The position numbers and the translations under genes are program-made. DNA of 64,000 bases, taken from contig NZ_PCPT01000001.1 in the NCBI RefSeq assembly GCF_002975435.1, positions 744,001 through 808,000 on the forward strand, read 5' to 3'. Below the pieces are notes generated by a model. That model was not told where the DNA came from. It was given only the letters and a program-made list of their open reading frames with translations, and searched no databases. Source of the stretch: Arthrobacter sp. MYb227. Lineage in GTDB: Bacteria; Actinomycetota; Actinomycetes; Actinomycetales; Micrococcaceae. This document shows, in pieces, positions 42,386 to 51,231 of the stretch. The stretch's first letter is position 1, and the number at the start of each line of letters is the position of its first letter.

Positions 42386-43468
42386 TTAGATGGCGTTTGT
42401 TGCGAGATGGGCGAACTGGTTTTTGGCAGGTGGTAGTCCAAAAGTGCTACGCAGCGTGGCACCGGTTGAAAGATCTGCCAATAGGTTTGTGCTGCGAAGC
42501 GCGGGAAGGACTAGCTCCGAGAATTCGGCGGCATCGATCTCTAGCGTTGCCGGGTGTAAGCGCACCCCGGCCACCAGCGGCAGTAAGGAACGCAAATATG
42601 TGATGAGCTCTTCGGCGCTTCCCACAAAACGAGCGCGCTCACTATCCCAGTTTTCCCAAGCATTGAGTTGAGCTAAGCGGGAGGCTGCAGATTCCCCTGC
42701 AGCGTCAAGAACAAATTCAAGTTCTGCAATTCGAGCACCCGCTGAGGCACCTGTGGCAGTCAGTAATTGGTCAAGATCTGGTGCAGTGAAAAGTACAGCG
42801 TCGTGTCCTTGGGTGGCAAGTGTTTCGGGCACTAGCACCGGCAACTGACCCTGGATCGGGCGTGGGCTGATGGCTGGCCCTTTTACCGAGAAGCGGTTTC
42901 CAATGAAGTCCGTATAGTGCAACTTGGTTCTATCCAGATAGCGGCCTGTTGCTACATCCTTGATCACCGCATCGTCTTCCCAGCTGTCCCACAGGCTGCG
43001 CGAAACACGCACCACATCCGCAATCTCGCCGGCGAGCTGTTCGACGGCAAGCGCATCACGTCCAACGGCAGCACCTTGTTGCTCGGTGCCTTCGGCTAGG
43101 ACAATCCATCCGGCACGACCACCGGAAATCGAGTCCAGCCCGGCCAATTGGGTGGCAAGGTGGAATGGCTCGGTGTAAATCGCATCAATGACCGGAAGCA
43201 AACCAATGCTGTGAGTCACCGCTCCCAGATAGGCCGCACGTTGGATCGCATCAAGGCCTCCCCTAGGTCCTTGAACGGCAACCGCTCGCGAATCTTGAAA
43301 GCTCACGGCATGGAAACCCTCCGATTCGGCACTGAGCACCACGCGGGCAAGCCGCACAATATCTAGGGCGTTGCTGGGGTTTTCTTGGTAGCGCCACGCT
43401 GCCGGATGAGATCCGACCCCGTCAGCTTCAAGGATCAGCAACGAGTCGCTCCTATCGTGTGTACTCAT
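42386..43468 (-). CDS. LLM-class flavin-dependent oxidoreductase (short)
   Basis: The 360-residue protein has a bacterial-luciferase-like TIM barrel: LARVVLSAESEGFHAVSFQD, GAVTHSIGLLPVIDAIYTEP, FHLATQLAGLDSISGGRAGW, DVVRVSRSLWDSWEDDAVI. It is shorter and diverged from its downstream partner (residues 270-320 replace the usual C-terminal barrel strands with an unusual stretch). It begins 32 bases after the binding-protein gene. Two tandem LLM genes of unequal size suggest sequential or partner oxygenases, as in Bacillus ytmO/ytnJ, but the reaction is not known. Confidence 0.84.
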   Translation of the reverse strand: MSTHDRSDSLLILEADGVGSHPAAWRYQENPSNALDIVRLARVVLSAESEGFHAVSFQDSRAVAVQGPRGGLDAIQRAAYLGAVTHSIGLLPVIDAIYTEPFHLATQLAGLDSISGGRAGWIVLAEGTEQQGAAVGRDALAVEQLAGEIADVVRVSRSLWDSWEDDAVIKDVATGRYLDRTKLHYTDFIGNRFSVKGPAISPRPIQGQLPVLVPETLATQGHDAVLFTAPDLDQLLTATGASAGARIAELEFVLDAAGESAASRLAQLNAWENWDSERARFVGSAEELITYLRSLLPLVAGVRLHPATLEIDAAEFSELVLPALRSTNLLADLSTGATLRSTFGLPPAKNQFAHLATNAI

Positions 43469-43500
43469 GTTTTCGTCTCCTTTACTCGGGTGAAACCGGG

Positions 43501-44520
43501 TTAGTTGCCTGTGTAGTTTTCCTTGGTGACAGCATTCGATGTGGGGATTGCTTCCTCGCTCAGACCCCAGCGATCCAAAACCTTGGCATAGCTGCCCTCC
43601 TCGATCAAGGAATTAATAGCTTCGGAGATTGGTTCGGCTAACCCATTACCTCGTTTAGAAGTTGCGGCGACCAACGTTTCATTGGGCCAGCCAGCATTGA
43701 TCTTGCCGACAACTTTGGTGTCATCACGGGTGTGTTCGCGGTACACGGTGGTGGGGTAGGGAGCGAAGTTTAGATCCACGCGTCCCGAAGATAGTGCCAG
43801 GATGGTATCGGCGTCCGAGGAATAGTAGGCAAGTTCTGCCGGCGTCTTTCCGGACTCGGTCAGTTCCTTGTTCCAGGCGATCAGGATCTTTTCCTGATTG
43901 GTTCCGGCTCCCACCGAAACCTTTTTGCCGGAAATGTCTTTAGCCCCGGCAACGTTTCCAGCAAAGTCTTTCTTCGCTTCAAATCCCATATAGGCTGCCC
44001 GGTATGAGGCAAAATCATATTTTTTGATTCGTTCGGTGTTGATTCCAACATTGGAGAAGACCACTTCAACCGCCCCCGAATCTGTCTGCAGTGGCCAGTT
44101 TTCCCAGCTTGTCAGTTTCAAATCCAGCTCAAGGCCGAGTTTGTCGGCGACCAATTGAGCGATATCAGTTTCGGTGCCGATCAACGTGGAGTTATCGCTT
44201 GCGTGGAAGGTCAGCGGAACAGAACCGGCACTGGTGGCAACGGTGAGTTTGCCATCGTGAGCGATGAGTGCAGGAACGTTTGCGGCGAGTTTTTTATCCT
44301 TGGTTGAGCGGATACGATCCTGCTCTGGTGCGGTGTTGTATGAAACGGTGCCTTGCCCTTCGATGCTTCCCGCAGTGGGATTTTGCGCATTGGCTGTTGT
44401 TGTGGGATCGGCGCAGCTAGCTAATCCGAGGATTAATGCCGCGGCCAGACCCAGCGCCGCAGCATTCTCGAGCGTAACGATCTTGGTCTGAGTTACCGGT
44501 AGTTTTGGAGCTGTGTTCAT
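43501..44520 (-). CDS. ABC transporter substrate-binding lipoprotein (first)
   Basis: ATG 44520 (MNTAPKLPVTQ) is chosen with AAGGACT upstream; the frame extends to 44562. The 339-residue product has a lipoprotein signal (AAALILGLASCADPT) and an SBP_bac_3 fold (LTVATSAGSVPLTFHASDNS, IGTETDIAQLVADKLGLELD, VSVGAGTNQEKILIAWNKEL). It is the third gene of the minus-strand operon, 45 bases after the ATPase gene. See the paralogue at 40013. Confidence 0.87.
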   Translation of the reverse strand: MNTAPKLPVTQTKIVTLENAAALGLAAALILGLASCADPTTTANAQNPTAGSIEGQGTVSYNTAPEQDRIRSTKDKKLAANVPALIAHDGKLTVATSAGSVPLTFHASDNSTLIGTETDIAQLVADKLGLELDLKLTSWENWPLQTDSGAVEVVFSNVGINTERIKKYDFASYRAAYMGFEAKKDFAGNVAGAKDISGKKVSVGAGTNQEKILIAWNKELTESGKTPAELAYYSSDADTILALSSGRVDLNFAPYPTTVYREHTRDDTKVVGKINAGWPNETLVAATSKRGNGLAEPISEAINSLIEEGSYAKVLDRWGLSEEAIPTSNAVTKENYTGN

Positions 44521-44565
44521 GGTGCGAGTCCTTGCGTGTTTTGGGGTGCTGTGCCCGAGCATTGG

Positions 44566-45366
44566 TTAAAGGTGGAAGGCCGGTTCGATGACCTTGGAAA
44601 GGAAATCCTTGGTGCGTTGGTGTTGTGGGTCGCCAAAGATTTCTGCTGGGGTGCCTTCCTCAACGAGGTATCCTCCATCCATAAAGACCACTCGGTCAGC
44701 AACGTCTCGGGCAAAGCCCATCTCGTGGGTGACAATAATCAGCGTCGTTCCGTCGTCGGCGAGCGCTTTGATGACATCGAGCACCTCGCCTACCAGTTCC
44801 GGGTCTAGCGCCGAGGTTGGTTCATCAAAGAGCACTACCTTGGGGTTCAAGGCGAGGGCTCGTGCTATTGCTACTCGTTGTTGTTGTCCCCCGGAGAGCT
44901 GTCGTGGATAGGCATCGGCTTTTTCCGCCAGTCCCACGCGTTTGAGCAAGTTCATTGCTTGTTCTATGGCTTGGGAACGGTTCTGACCTTGGGCATAAAT
45001 TGGTGCTTCAATGATGTTTTCTAGGGCGCTGAGATGCCCGAAAAGATTGAAGTTTTGAAAGACCATGCCCACCTCGGTGCGTTGGCGCAGGACCTCTTTT
45101 TCACGTAGTTCTTGGAGTTGGTAGCCACGAATCCTGTAGCCGATCAGCTCCTCATCAATGCGGATGACTCCGCTATCAAGCTTTTCTAGGTGGTTGATGG
45201 TGCGCAGCAATGTTGATTTTCCAGATCCTGAGGGACCCAGAATTGCGACGACTTCACCGGGGTTGATGGTGAGGTTGATGCCTTTGAGTACTTGGTTGGT
45301 GCCAAAGGATTTGTGGACGTCCCGGATGGTGACCAGCCCGCGGGTGGTTTTGGTGGTGGTGCTCAT
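44566..45366 (-). CDS. amino-acid-type ABC transporter ATPase
   Basis: ATG 45366 overlaps the permease stop by four bases; the longer frame to 45714 lies inside the permease gene. The 266-residue product has Walker [16 protein letters not shown], signature [20 protein letters not shown], and Walker [18 protein letters not shown]. It also has [18 protein letters not shown], as in amino-acid importers. It powers the importer encoded here. Confidence 0.92.
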   Translation of the reverse strand: MSTTTKTTRGLVTIRDVHKSFGTNQVLKGINLTINPGEVVAILGPSGSGKSTLLRTINHLEKLDSGVIRIDEELIGYRIRGYQLQELREKEVLRQRTEVGMVFQNFNLFGHLSALENIIEAPIYAQGQNRSQAIEQAMNLLKRVGLAEKADAYPRQLSGGQQQRVAIARALALNPKVVLFDEPTSALDPELVGEVLDVIKALADDGTTLIIVTHEMGFARDVADRVVFMDGGYLVEEGTPAEIFGDPQHQRTKDFLSKVIEPAFHL

Positions 45367-46433
45367 CGGGTTCCAATCGTGTTTTGGGTGCGGAGGGTGA
45401 AGAAGCGGCGCAGCTTTTGTAGCGGTGTAAGGGGCAGAGTGCGTACTGCTCCCTTGGAGTAGTGGCGTTCGATGTAGTACTGGGCTACCGAGAGCACGGA
45501 GGTGATCGCGATGTACCAGCAGGTGGCCACCAGCAGTAGCGGCAAAACCTGTTGGGTTCGGGCGTAGATGACTTGGACCGTGTAAAAGAGTTCGCCGTAG
45601 GCAAGTACATAAACAATTGAGGTGCCCTTGACCAGGCCAATGATTTCGTTGAAGGCCGTGGGAAGGATGGCGCGCATAGCTTGTGGCAGCACGATTCTTG
45701 TGGAGCGACGCCACGGTGGAATGCCCAATGCCGCAGCGGCTTCGAGTTGTCCTTGGTCAACCGAGAGGATTCCGCCGCGAATAATTTCGGCCGAGTAGGC
45801 TGCCTGATTCAGTGTTAGCCCCAATACTGCTGCGGCAAATTGGCTGATCAAGGTGGTGGTGTTGACTTCAAAGAAGGTGATTGAGGTAAAGGGGATGCCC
45901 AAAGAGATTTTCTCGTAGAGGTATCCGAGGTTGTACCAAAGCAGCAGTTGGACCAGCAGCGGGGTGGATCGGAAGATCCAGGAGAAGGTCCATGACACCG
46001 AGGAGAGCAGTGGGGAGTCGGATAAGCGCATGAGCGCCAAGACGAATCCGAGGACAAAGCCCAAAGCCCCACAAATGAGCGTCAGTTTCAGGGTTTCGCC
46101 CAACCCACGGATGACAGACTCGGCGGTGAACCATTGGGCAACGACGTTCCACTCCCAGCGTGGATTGGTCACTAACGAATAAAGAATCGCTGCCAACACG
46201 ATGCCTACTACTACTGTGCCAATCCAGCGACCCGGGTGGGCAGCCGGAATAATACCCGGGCGCAGTGCCGCATATTCAAGCCCGGTGGAAGAACCAGAAC
46301 CCGGACGATCCGTTGGGTCTTTGGTGTTCTCGGTGATGGGCTGCTCTGCTATCTTGTGCGGCTGTGACCTTTGGTCCTGCTCATCATCTTGTTTCGATGC
46401 GCTTAGCTCTGTGGTTTGCTGTGCGGCACCCAT
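45363..46433 (-). CDS. amino-acid-type ABC transporter permease with long polar N-terminus
   Basis: The 356-residue protein has a 65-residue polar, acidic N-terminal extension before the first helix ([19 protein letters not shown]), longer than the usual 220-270-residue permease. The HisMQ domain has [19 protein letters not shown] and the EAA loop [20 protein letters not shown] near-perfect Shine-Dalgarno GAAGGAGGTG lies six bases upstream of the ATG. It is the first gene of the six-gene operon. Confidence 0.9.
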   Translation of the reverse strand: MGAAQQTTELSASKQDDEQDQRSQPHKIAEQPITENTKDPTDRPGSGSSTGLEYAALRPGIIPAAHPGRWIGTVVVGIVLAAILYSLVTNPRWEWNVVAQWFTAESVIRGLGETLKLTLICGALGFVLGFVLALMRLSDSPLLSSVSWTFSWIFRSTPLLVQLLLWYNLGYLYEKISLGIPFTSITFFEVNTTTLISQFAAAVLGLTLNQAAYSAEIIRGGILSVDQGQLEAAAALGIPPWRRSTRIVLPQAMRAILPTAFNEIIGLVKGTSIVYVLAYGELFYTVQVIYARTQQVLPLLLVATCWYIAITSVLSVAQYYIERHYSKGAVRTLPLTPLQKLRRFFTLRTQNTIGTR

Positions 46434-46780
46434 GTGCCACCTCCTTCACGAATTTTCCGGATCAGGCCGGCAGGGAGTTAAGAAGTTCAGCGTGCTCCGC
46501 TGCCTTCTAGAAACCTCACGTTAGATCCCCGCGCGAACCGCGTTCAAACGCTGCTCCTTCGAAGGAAACCTCTCGCCATGCGAAGCAATATTGGTGCCTT
46601 GTGCCCCGTTTCAGATGACGAGTTATGACGTTGGGTGACACGGTGTGGCACAACTTAACGGTTCGTGACAGTAGTGCTTTCATAACCCGAATTTCGGCAC
46701 CTAACCTGAGAACAAATTGCCGCAAGTGTTACGTCGAGACAACGAGCAACATGCGTCTACGCCATCTAAAGGAGACTCTT
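46434..46780. other. 347-base divergent promoter region of the monooxygenase/ABC operon and the FAD-protein pair
   Basis: No protein gene is visible. On the minus strand a 12-codon frame (ATG at 46580, stop at 46545-46547; peptide MARGFLRRSSV) lies 112 bases ahead of the permease and might be a leader peptide, but nothing proves translation. On the plus strand an in-frame ATG at 46751 lies ahead of the FAD-protein start, which itself has a good AAAGGAGA site. A short palindrome ACACGGTGT is near 46638-46646. I find no known riboswitch. Confidence 0.4.
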
Positions 46781-48823
46781 ATGGGACGTCTTTCGAACCT
46801 TGCTGGTTTCCCCCAGCACCACACACCAACAACCGTGTTGTTTGTCGGCGGCGGCCCACGAGCAGCCCTGGTACTTGAGCGCCTCATTGCCAATCGCAAT
46901 GCCGGCCCCCAACCACCACTGCAGGTCCATCTTGTCGATCCCTACCCGGTAGGTGCCGGAAGAATCTGGCGTACCGAACAATCGGGGCTGCTGAAGCTGA
47001 ACTCAATGGCCATGGATGTGAGCATGTTTACCGACGAATCCGTTCAATGCGCTGGTCCCCCCATACCCGGGCCTTCCCTGTGGGAGTGGGTCTGCCAGCT
47101 ACGTGCCGGATCGCATCGGCAAAGCGCCGCCGCCATCAGAGCCGATACACCCGAACTTTTGACCGAGATCACAGCACTGCGGGCCGATAGTTTTCCCACG
47201 CGCAGATTACAAAGCCATTACCTACAGTGGTTCTTTGAACGCATTATCGCTACAAAGGATCCGCACCTGCACGTAGAGTTTCATCGGGATACGGTGAGCA
47301 ATATTCTAGAAAGTGACATCGGAGATCGGCACCTCATCGAGGTGGCCTCGGGGCAACACTTGAGCGCAGATATCGTGTTGCTGGCGCAAGGCCATGTTGA
47401 GGCTCGGCCTAATTCCGTATCGCTGGCTCTTGAAGCCGCCGCTGCCAAAGACCCCGAACGATTGACCTATATTCCTCCGGCCTACACAACAGATAGTGAC
47501 TTTACGAAGTTGAAACCGGGACAAGACGTGCTGGTCTCCGGCATGGGGCTGGCATTCGTTGACCTCTTTGTGCTGCTCACCGAAGGACGTGGTGGATGCT
47601 TCGATCGGCAGGCGGATGGCACCTTGAGGTATGTGCCATCGGGTCGCGAGCCACGCTTACTTGTCGGTTCGCGGCGCGGTGTTCCCTACCGATCCAAGAT
47701 TCGAGGATCCCTTCAGGGAACAACGGGTGCCGGGCAACGGTTCCTCACCCGCCAAGCAATCGAAGAGCTCCTGCTTAGCCATTCGCTACTCGATTTTCGT
47801 GCTCATCTCTGGCCCTTGGTGGCCAAGGATGCTGCCTATTCCTATTACCGAGAATTATTCACTGCCCATCCACACCGAGTGACCTTGAGCTGGGAAGAAT
47901 TCGAAGAAGGCTTTGCACGGGTGGATTGGTACAGCCGCGAACGCAGCGACCTAGAGATCCTGGCCATTCCTGAGGCACGCTACAGGCTCGATTTTGAGGC
48001 ATTGGATCATCCATTTGCCACAACACGGTTCACCGATGCCACCCACATCCATGAAACGATCGTGCAGCACATCGACTCCGATCTTCGGTTACGCGATTCC
48101 GGTGAGCATTCGGAAACACTGGGACTTTTCATGGGATTACTTGGCAGCTATATGGCCTTGGGTCAGGTGGTGAAACTCGATGAGCTAACACCCACCGGTC
48201 GAGTGGATCTTTCTGGCTGGTGGCATGGATTCTTTAGTTACGTGGACTCTGGTCCACCGGCAGATCGTCTACACCAGTTGCTTGCTTTAGAACGCGTGGG
48301 GCTCATCCGGTTCTTGGGACCTGACGTTAGATTTGGTTTTAACGAACAGAGCGGGAAATTCGCGGCCGTGACGGCATATGGTGGGGACCCCGTGAGTGCT
48401 CATGCGTTAGTCGAGGCACGCCTGCCAACTCCGAGCCTTGCTACCACCGCTGACCCTCTGCTTGCGGCTCTGAGCCGCCGCGGAATTATTAGCCAAGAAT
48501 CTTCAGATAGCACAAAAATCCGGGTTGATGCTTGCCATCGGATCATTGACCGCGCAGGTAAGACTCGTCCCTGGCTTTTCGCCGTGGGAGCAGGGGTTGC
48601 GGGATTCAGTGCCGGAGCATTCTCGCGTCCTCATTCAAATGCTGCTCCCTTTCGCGATTCCGATGCCTTGGCACGAGAAATCCTTTCCGCGGTCTCCCAG
48701 GCGGGTGCACAGCTCGAACCCACTATGCGTCCCGAGAGCCATGCCGTGTTCTCTCGTGCACCACAGCTTTCGGCTATTGCCTTGCTGGCAAGCCTAGATT
48801 CCGTTCACCGATACTTAGGATAG
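46781..48823 (+). CDS. FAD/NAD(P)-binding protein of unknown function
   Basis: ATG 46781 is chosen because AAAGGAGA lies seven bases before it; the longer frame from 46625 lacks such a site. The 680-residue product has a Rossmann FAD motif, VLFVGGGPRAALVLERL at residue 20, a first NAD-type segment SADIVLLAQGHVEARPN, a second GMGLAFVDLFVLLTEGRGG, and GVAGFSAGAFSRPHSN near the C-terminus. This pattern is that of the NAD_binding_9 (PF13454-like) group, distant from flavin N-hydroxylases. It starts divergently from the ABC/monooxygenase operon and ends five bases before a GNAT gene. I do not recognise the exact enzyme; it may be an oxidase or hydroxylase in the same pathway. Confidence 0.78.
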   Translation: MGRLSNLAGFPQHHTPTTVLFVGGGPRAALVLERLIANRNAGPQPPLQVHLVDPYPVGAGRIWRTEQSGLLKLNSMAMDVSMFTDESVQCAGPPIPGPSLWEWVCQLRAGSHRQSAAAIRADTPELLTEITALRADSFPTRRLQSHYLQWFFERIIATKDPHLHVEFHRDTVSNILESDIGDRHLIEVASGQHLSADIVLLAQGHVEARPNSVSLALEAAAAKDPERLTYIPPAYTTDSDFTKLKPGQDVLVSGMGLAFVDLFVLLTEGRGGCFDRQADGTLRYVPSGREPRLLVGSRRGVPYRSKIRGSLQGTTGAGQRFLTRQAIEELLLSHSLLDFRAHLWPLVAKDAAYSYYRELFTAHPHRVTLSWEEFEEGFARVDWYSRERSDLEILAIPEARYRLDFEALDHPFATTRFTDATHIHETIVQHIDSDLRLRDSGEHSETLGLFMGLLGSYMALGQVVKLDELTPTGRVDLSGWWHGFFSYVDSGPPADRLHQLLALERVGLIRFLGPDVRFGFNEQSGKFAAVTAYGGDPVSAHALVEARLPTPSLATTADPLLAALSRRGIISQESSDSTKIRVDACHRIIDRAGKTRPWLFAVGAGVAGFSAGAFSRPHSNAAPFRDSDALAREILSAVSQAGAQLEPTMRPESHAVFSRAPQLSAIALLASLDSVHRYLG

Positions 48824-48828
48824 TTCCC

Positions 48829-49332
48829 ATGAACCCCGCTACATGCTCCGGTGGCCTCCGCACGGAAACTATCAGCGTTTCTCTCGATGATCCGCGTGCC
48901 CTTCCACTCCTGGAAGGTTTGAGCGCGGAGTATGAGGCTCGTTATGGAAACCGTTTTGGCGGCACCCAAAAAGAAATGTTTCGCTACCCGGCAGCAGATT
49001 TTCGGGCACCCCGCGGTGCCTTGTTATTACTGCAAAGTGCCGGACAGATTATTGCCGGCGGAGCATTTCGATTACACGATTCTGGCGCTGCAGAATTCAA
49101 ACGCATTTGGACGCATCCGCAATTTCGTCGGCAGGGACTGGCCCAAAAGGTGCTTATTGCCTTGGAAGATGAGGCACGGGCGCTAGGTTACGACCGGATC
49201 TATCTGACCACCGGACCACGGCAGCCAGAGGCAGTTGGCTTATATTTACGCACTGGTTTCACCCCACTTTTTGATCTTGCTGCCGATCCCGACACCCTTG
49301 GGCACCTGCCCTTTTCCAAATCGTTGAACTAG
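48829..49332 (+). CDS. GNAT N-acetyltransferase
   Basis: The 167-residue product has the acetyl-CoA-binding motif RRQGLAQKVLIALEDEARALG near residue 100 and IYLTTGPRQPEAVGLYLRTG, with FKRIWTHPQF before it. It begins five bases after the FAD-protein stop, so the two are an operon. In Bacillus sulfur-salvage clusters a GNAT enzyme acetylates the modified cysteine before oxygenation; this gene would fill that role if the comparison holds. The substrate is unproven. Confidence 0.88.
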   Translation: MNPATCSGGLRTETISVSLDDPRALPLLEGLSAEYEARYGNRFGGTQKEMFRYPAADFRAPRGALLLLQSAGQIIAGGAFRLHDSGAAEFKRIWTHPQFRRQGLAQKVLIALEDEARALGYDRIYLTTGPRQPEAVGLYLRTGFTPLFDLAADPDTLGHLPFSKSLN

Positions 49333-49431
49333 TCAAATATACGTACACGATTATGTGACAACGTTGCTGCACAAAAACAGAATATGGCGTGCCCCAGCAG
49401 GGAAAACCATCTTCGGTCGTAGGCTATGACC

Positions 49432-51183
49432 ATGGCGAAAATGACACCGGCTCAGCATGTAGAAACCATCACCGCAGGCTACTCATTTGAGGGTCTTGCA
49501 ATTCATTTGGGTGCGGCACTCGTCGATGACCAGCTCTATCCCGAGGCACAGGTTCGTTTACCCGTCCGCATGATGAACCGTCATGGGCTTGTTGCCGGCG
49601 CCACGGGCACCGGTAAGACCATTACCCTGCAGCTCATGGCCGAGCAACTTTCCGGTCATGGAGTTCCGGTCTTCCTTGCCGATATTAAGGGAGATTTGAC
49701 TGGGCTCTCTACCCCGGGAACAGCCACCGAGAAACTAAGCGCCCGCACGGCCTCGGTGGGAATGGATTGGTCGGCGAAGTCATTTCCCGTCGAATACTTC
49801 TCCCTAGGTGGGGACGGGGTCGGAGTACCGATTCGTGCCACGATTTCCTCGTTTGGTCCATTATTGCTTTCCCGGATCATGGAGCTTAATGAAACCCAGG
49901 AATCATGCTTACAACTGATCTTCCACTATGCGGACACTAAAGATCTTGAGCTCTACGATCTCAAGGATTTACGCGCCGTCATTCAATTCCTGACAAGTGA
50001 TGAGGGCAAAGCCGAACTTGAAAACCTTGGTGGGGTTTCCAAGGCAACCGCTGGTGTCATTCTGCGTGAGCTTGTCACCCTCGAGGCCCAAGGCATGGGC
50101 GGATTCTTTGGCGAACCAGAATTTGAGACCTCGGAACTCTTGCGCATTGCACCCGATGGACGCGGTGTTATTAGTTGCCTTGAGCTTCCAACGCTCATGG
50201 AAAAACCAGTGCTCTTCTCCACCTTCATGATTTGGCTATTGGCCGACCTGTTTTCTGAACTTCCAGAAGTCGGAGATCAAGAAAAACCCAAACTTGTTTT
50301 CTTCCTAGACGAAGCCCACCTGCTCTTCCGTGGTGCCTCAAAGGCATTCCTAACCTCCATTACCACCACGGTGCGTCTCATCCGGTCCAAGGGCGTTGGG
50401 GTTTTCTTCGTGACCCAGACTCCCAAGGATGTTCCCTCAGATGTCCTTGGACAATTGGCTAATCGGGTACAGCACGCACTGCGCGCCTTCACCCCTGATG
50501 ATGCCAAGGCCCTGAAAGCAACGATCTCTACCTTCCCTACCAGCAACTACGACCTCGAGGTGGCCCTGACACAGGCTGGCACCGGTGAAGCAGTGGTCAC
50601 GGTAATGAATGAAAAGGGCGCACCAACACCCGTTGCGTGGACGCGTATGTGGAGCCCGGAGTCAACAATGGGGCCATCCAACCCCGAAACCGTAAACACC
50701 ATCATCAAGGAATCCGCACTGCTGCAGGCCTATGGAACGGCAGTTGACAGGGAATCTGCCTTCGAGAAGCTGAACTCGGTTAAAGCTGTCGCACCTTCGT
50801 TGGCTCCCGATGCTGCAGCTCAGCTTCCAGGTGTTGCGCTGCCAGTTCCTACCGGTGGGTCGGTGGGGGGCCGTATTCCGGGGGCCGGGCAAACTCAGTC
50901 CGATATTGATGCAGAGGCTCGCAGGATTGAAGAATCAATTCTCGGCAAGCCCTCCTCGCTTCCCTCAACATCGCCCGGTCCCGGTGCCGCGGATTATTCA
51001 ATGCCCGATTTCGAAGTGCCCCAGGCCACCCAGAAGACCGGTACGACCAAGAAACGGAGCACTCCCCCGGCCCCCGTACAACCGGATAATCCCCTGCTTG
51101 ATATGGCATTGCAGGCTGCTAATGCGATTGGAAGCGAACTACTCCGGGGTATGTTCGGTACCAAGAAACGCAGACGCCGCTAG
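49432..51183 (+). CDS. DUF853 HerA-like ATPase
   Basis: ATG 49432 is preferred to ATG 49426, because TAGGCT at 49420-49425 lies six bases before it, so the message is probably leaderless. The 583-residue protein has Walker A GATGTGKTITLQLMAEQ near residue 57, KGDLTGL, and Walker B LVFFLDEAHLLFRGA near residue 290, with FVTQTPKDVPSDVLGQLANR following. This is the YjgR/DUF853 family, P-loop ATPases related to HerA helicases. Function unknown in the cell. The C-terminal ~100 residues are Pro/Thr/Gly-rich, ending in a basic KKRRRR tail. Confidence 0.9.
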   Translation: MAKMTPAQHVETITAGYSFEGLAIHLGAALVDDQLYPEAQVRLPVRMMNRHGLVAGATGTGKTITLQLMAEQLSGHGVPVFLADIKGDLTGLSTPGTATEKLSARTASVGMDWSAKSFPVEYFSLGGDGVGVPIRATISSFGPLLLSRIMELNETQESCLQLIFHYADTKDLELYDLKDLRAVIQFLTSDEGKAELENLGGVSKATAGVILRELVTLEAQGMGGFFGEPEFETSELLRIAPDGRGVISCLELPTLMEKPVLFSTFMIWLLADLFSELPEVGDQEKPKLVFFLDEAHLLFRGASKAFLTSITTTVRLIRSKGVGVFFVTQTPKDVPSDVLGQLANRVQHALRAFTPDDAKALKATISTFPTSNYDLEVALTQAGTGEAVVTVMNEKGAPTPVAWTRMWSPESTMGPSNPETVNTIIKESALLQAYGTAVDRESAFEKLNSVKAVAPSLAPDAAAQLPGVALPVPTGGSVGGRIPGAGQTQSDIDAEARRIEESILGKPSSLPSTSPGPGAADYSMPDFEVPQATQKTGTTKKRSTPPAPVQPDNPLLDMALQAANAIGSELLRGMFGTKKRRRR

Positions 51184-51231
51184 ATCATCAGCGTTCAAGA
51201 TACTCCAATTTTCCCGGTAGCCTAGAGCATT

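Noticed and set aside
45367-45714. Upstream extension of the ATPase frame
   Set aside because: It lies inside the permease gene in another frame; ATG 45366 overlaps the permease stop as expected for coupling.
46625-46780. Upstream in-frame extension of the FAD-protein frame
   Set aside because: It has no ribosome binding site, while AAAGGAGA precedes ATG 46781 and the family-like sequence begins there.
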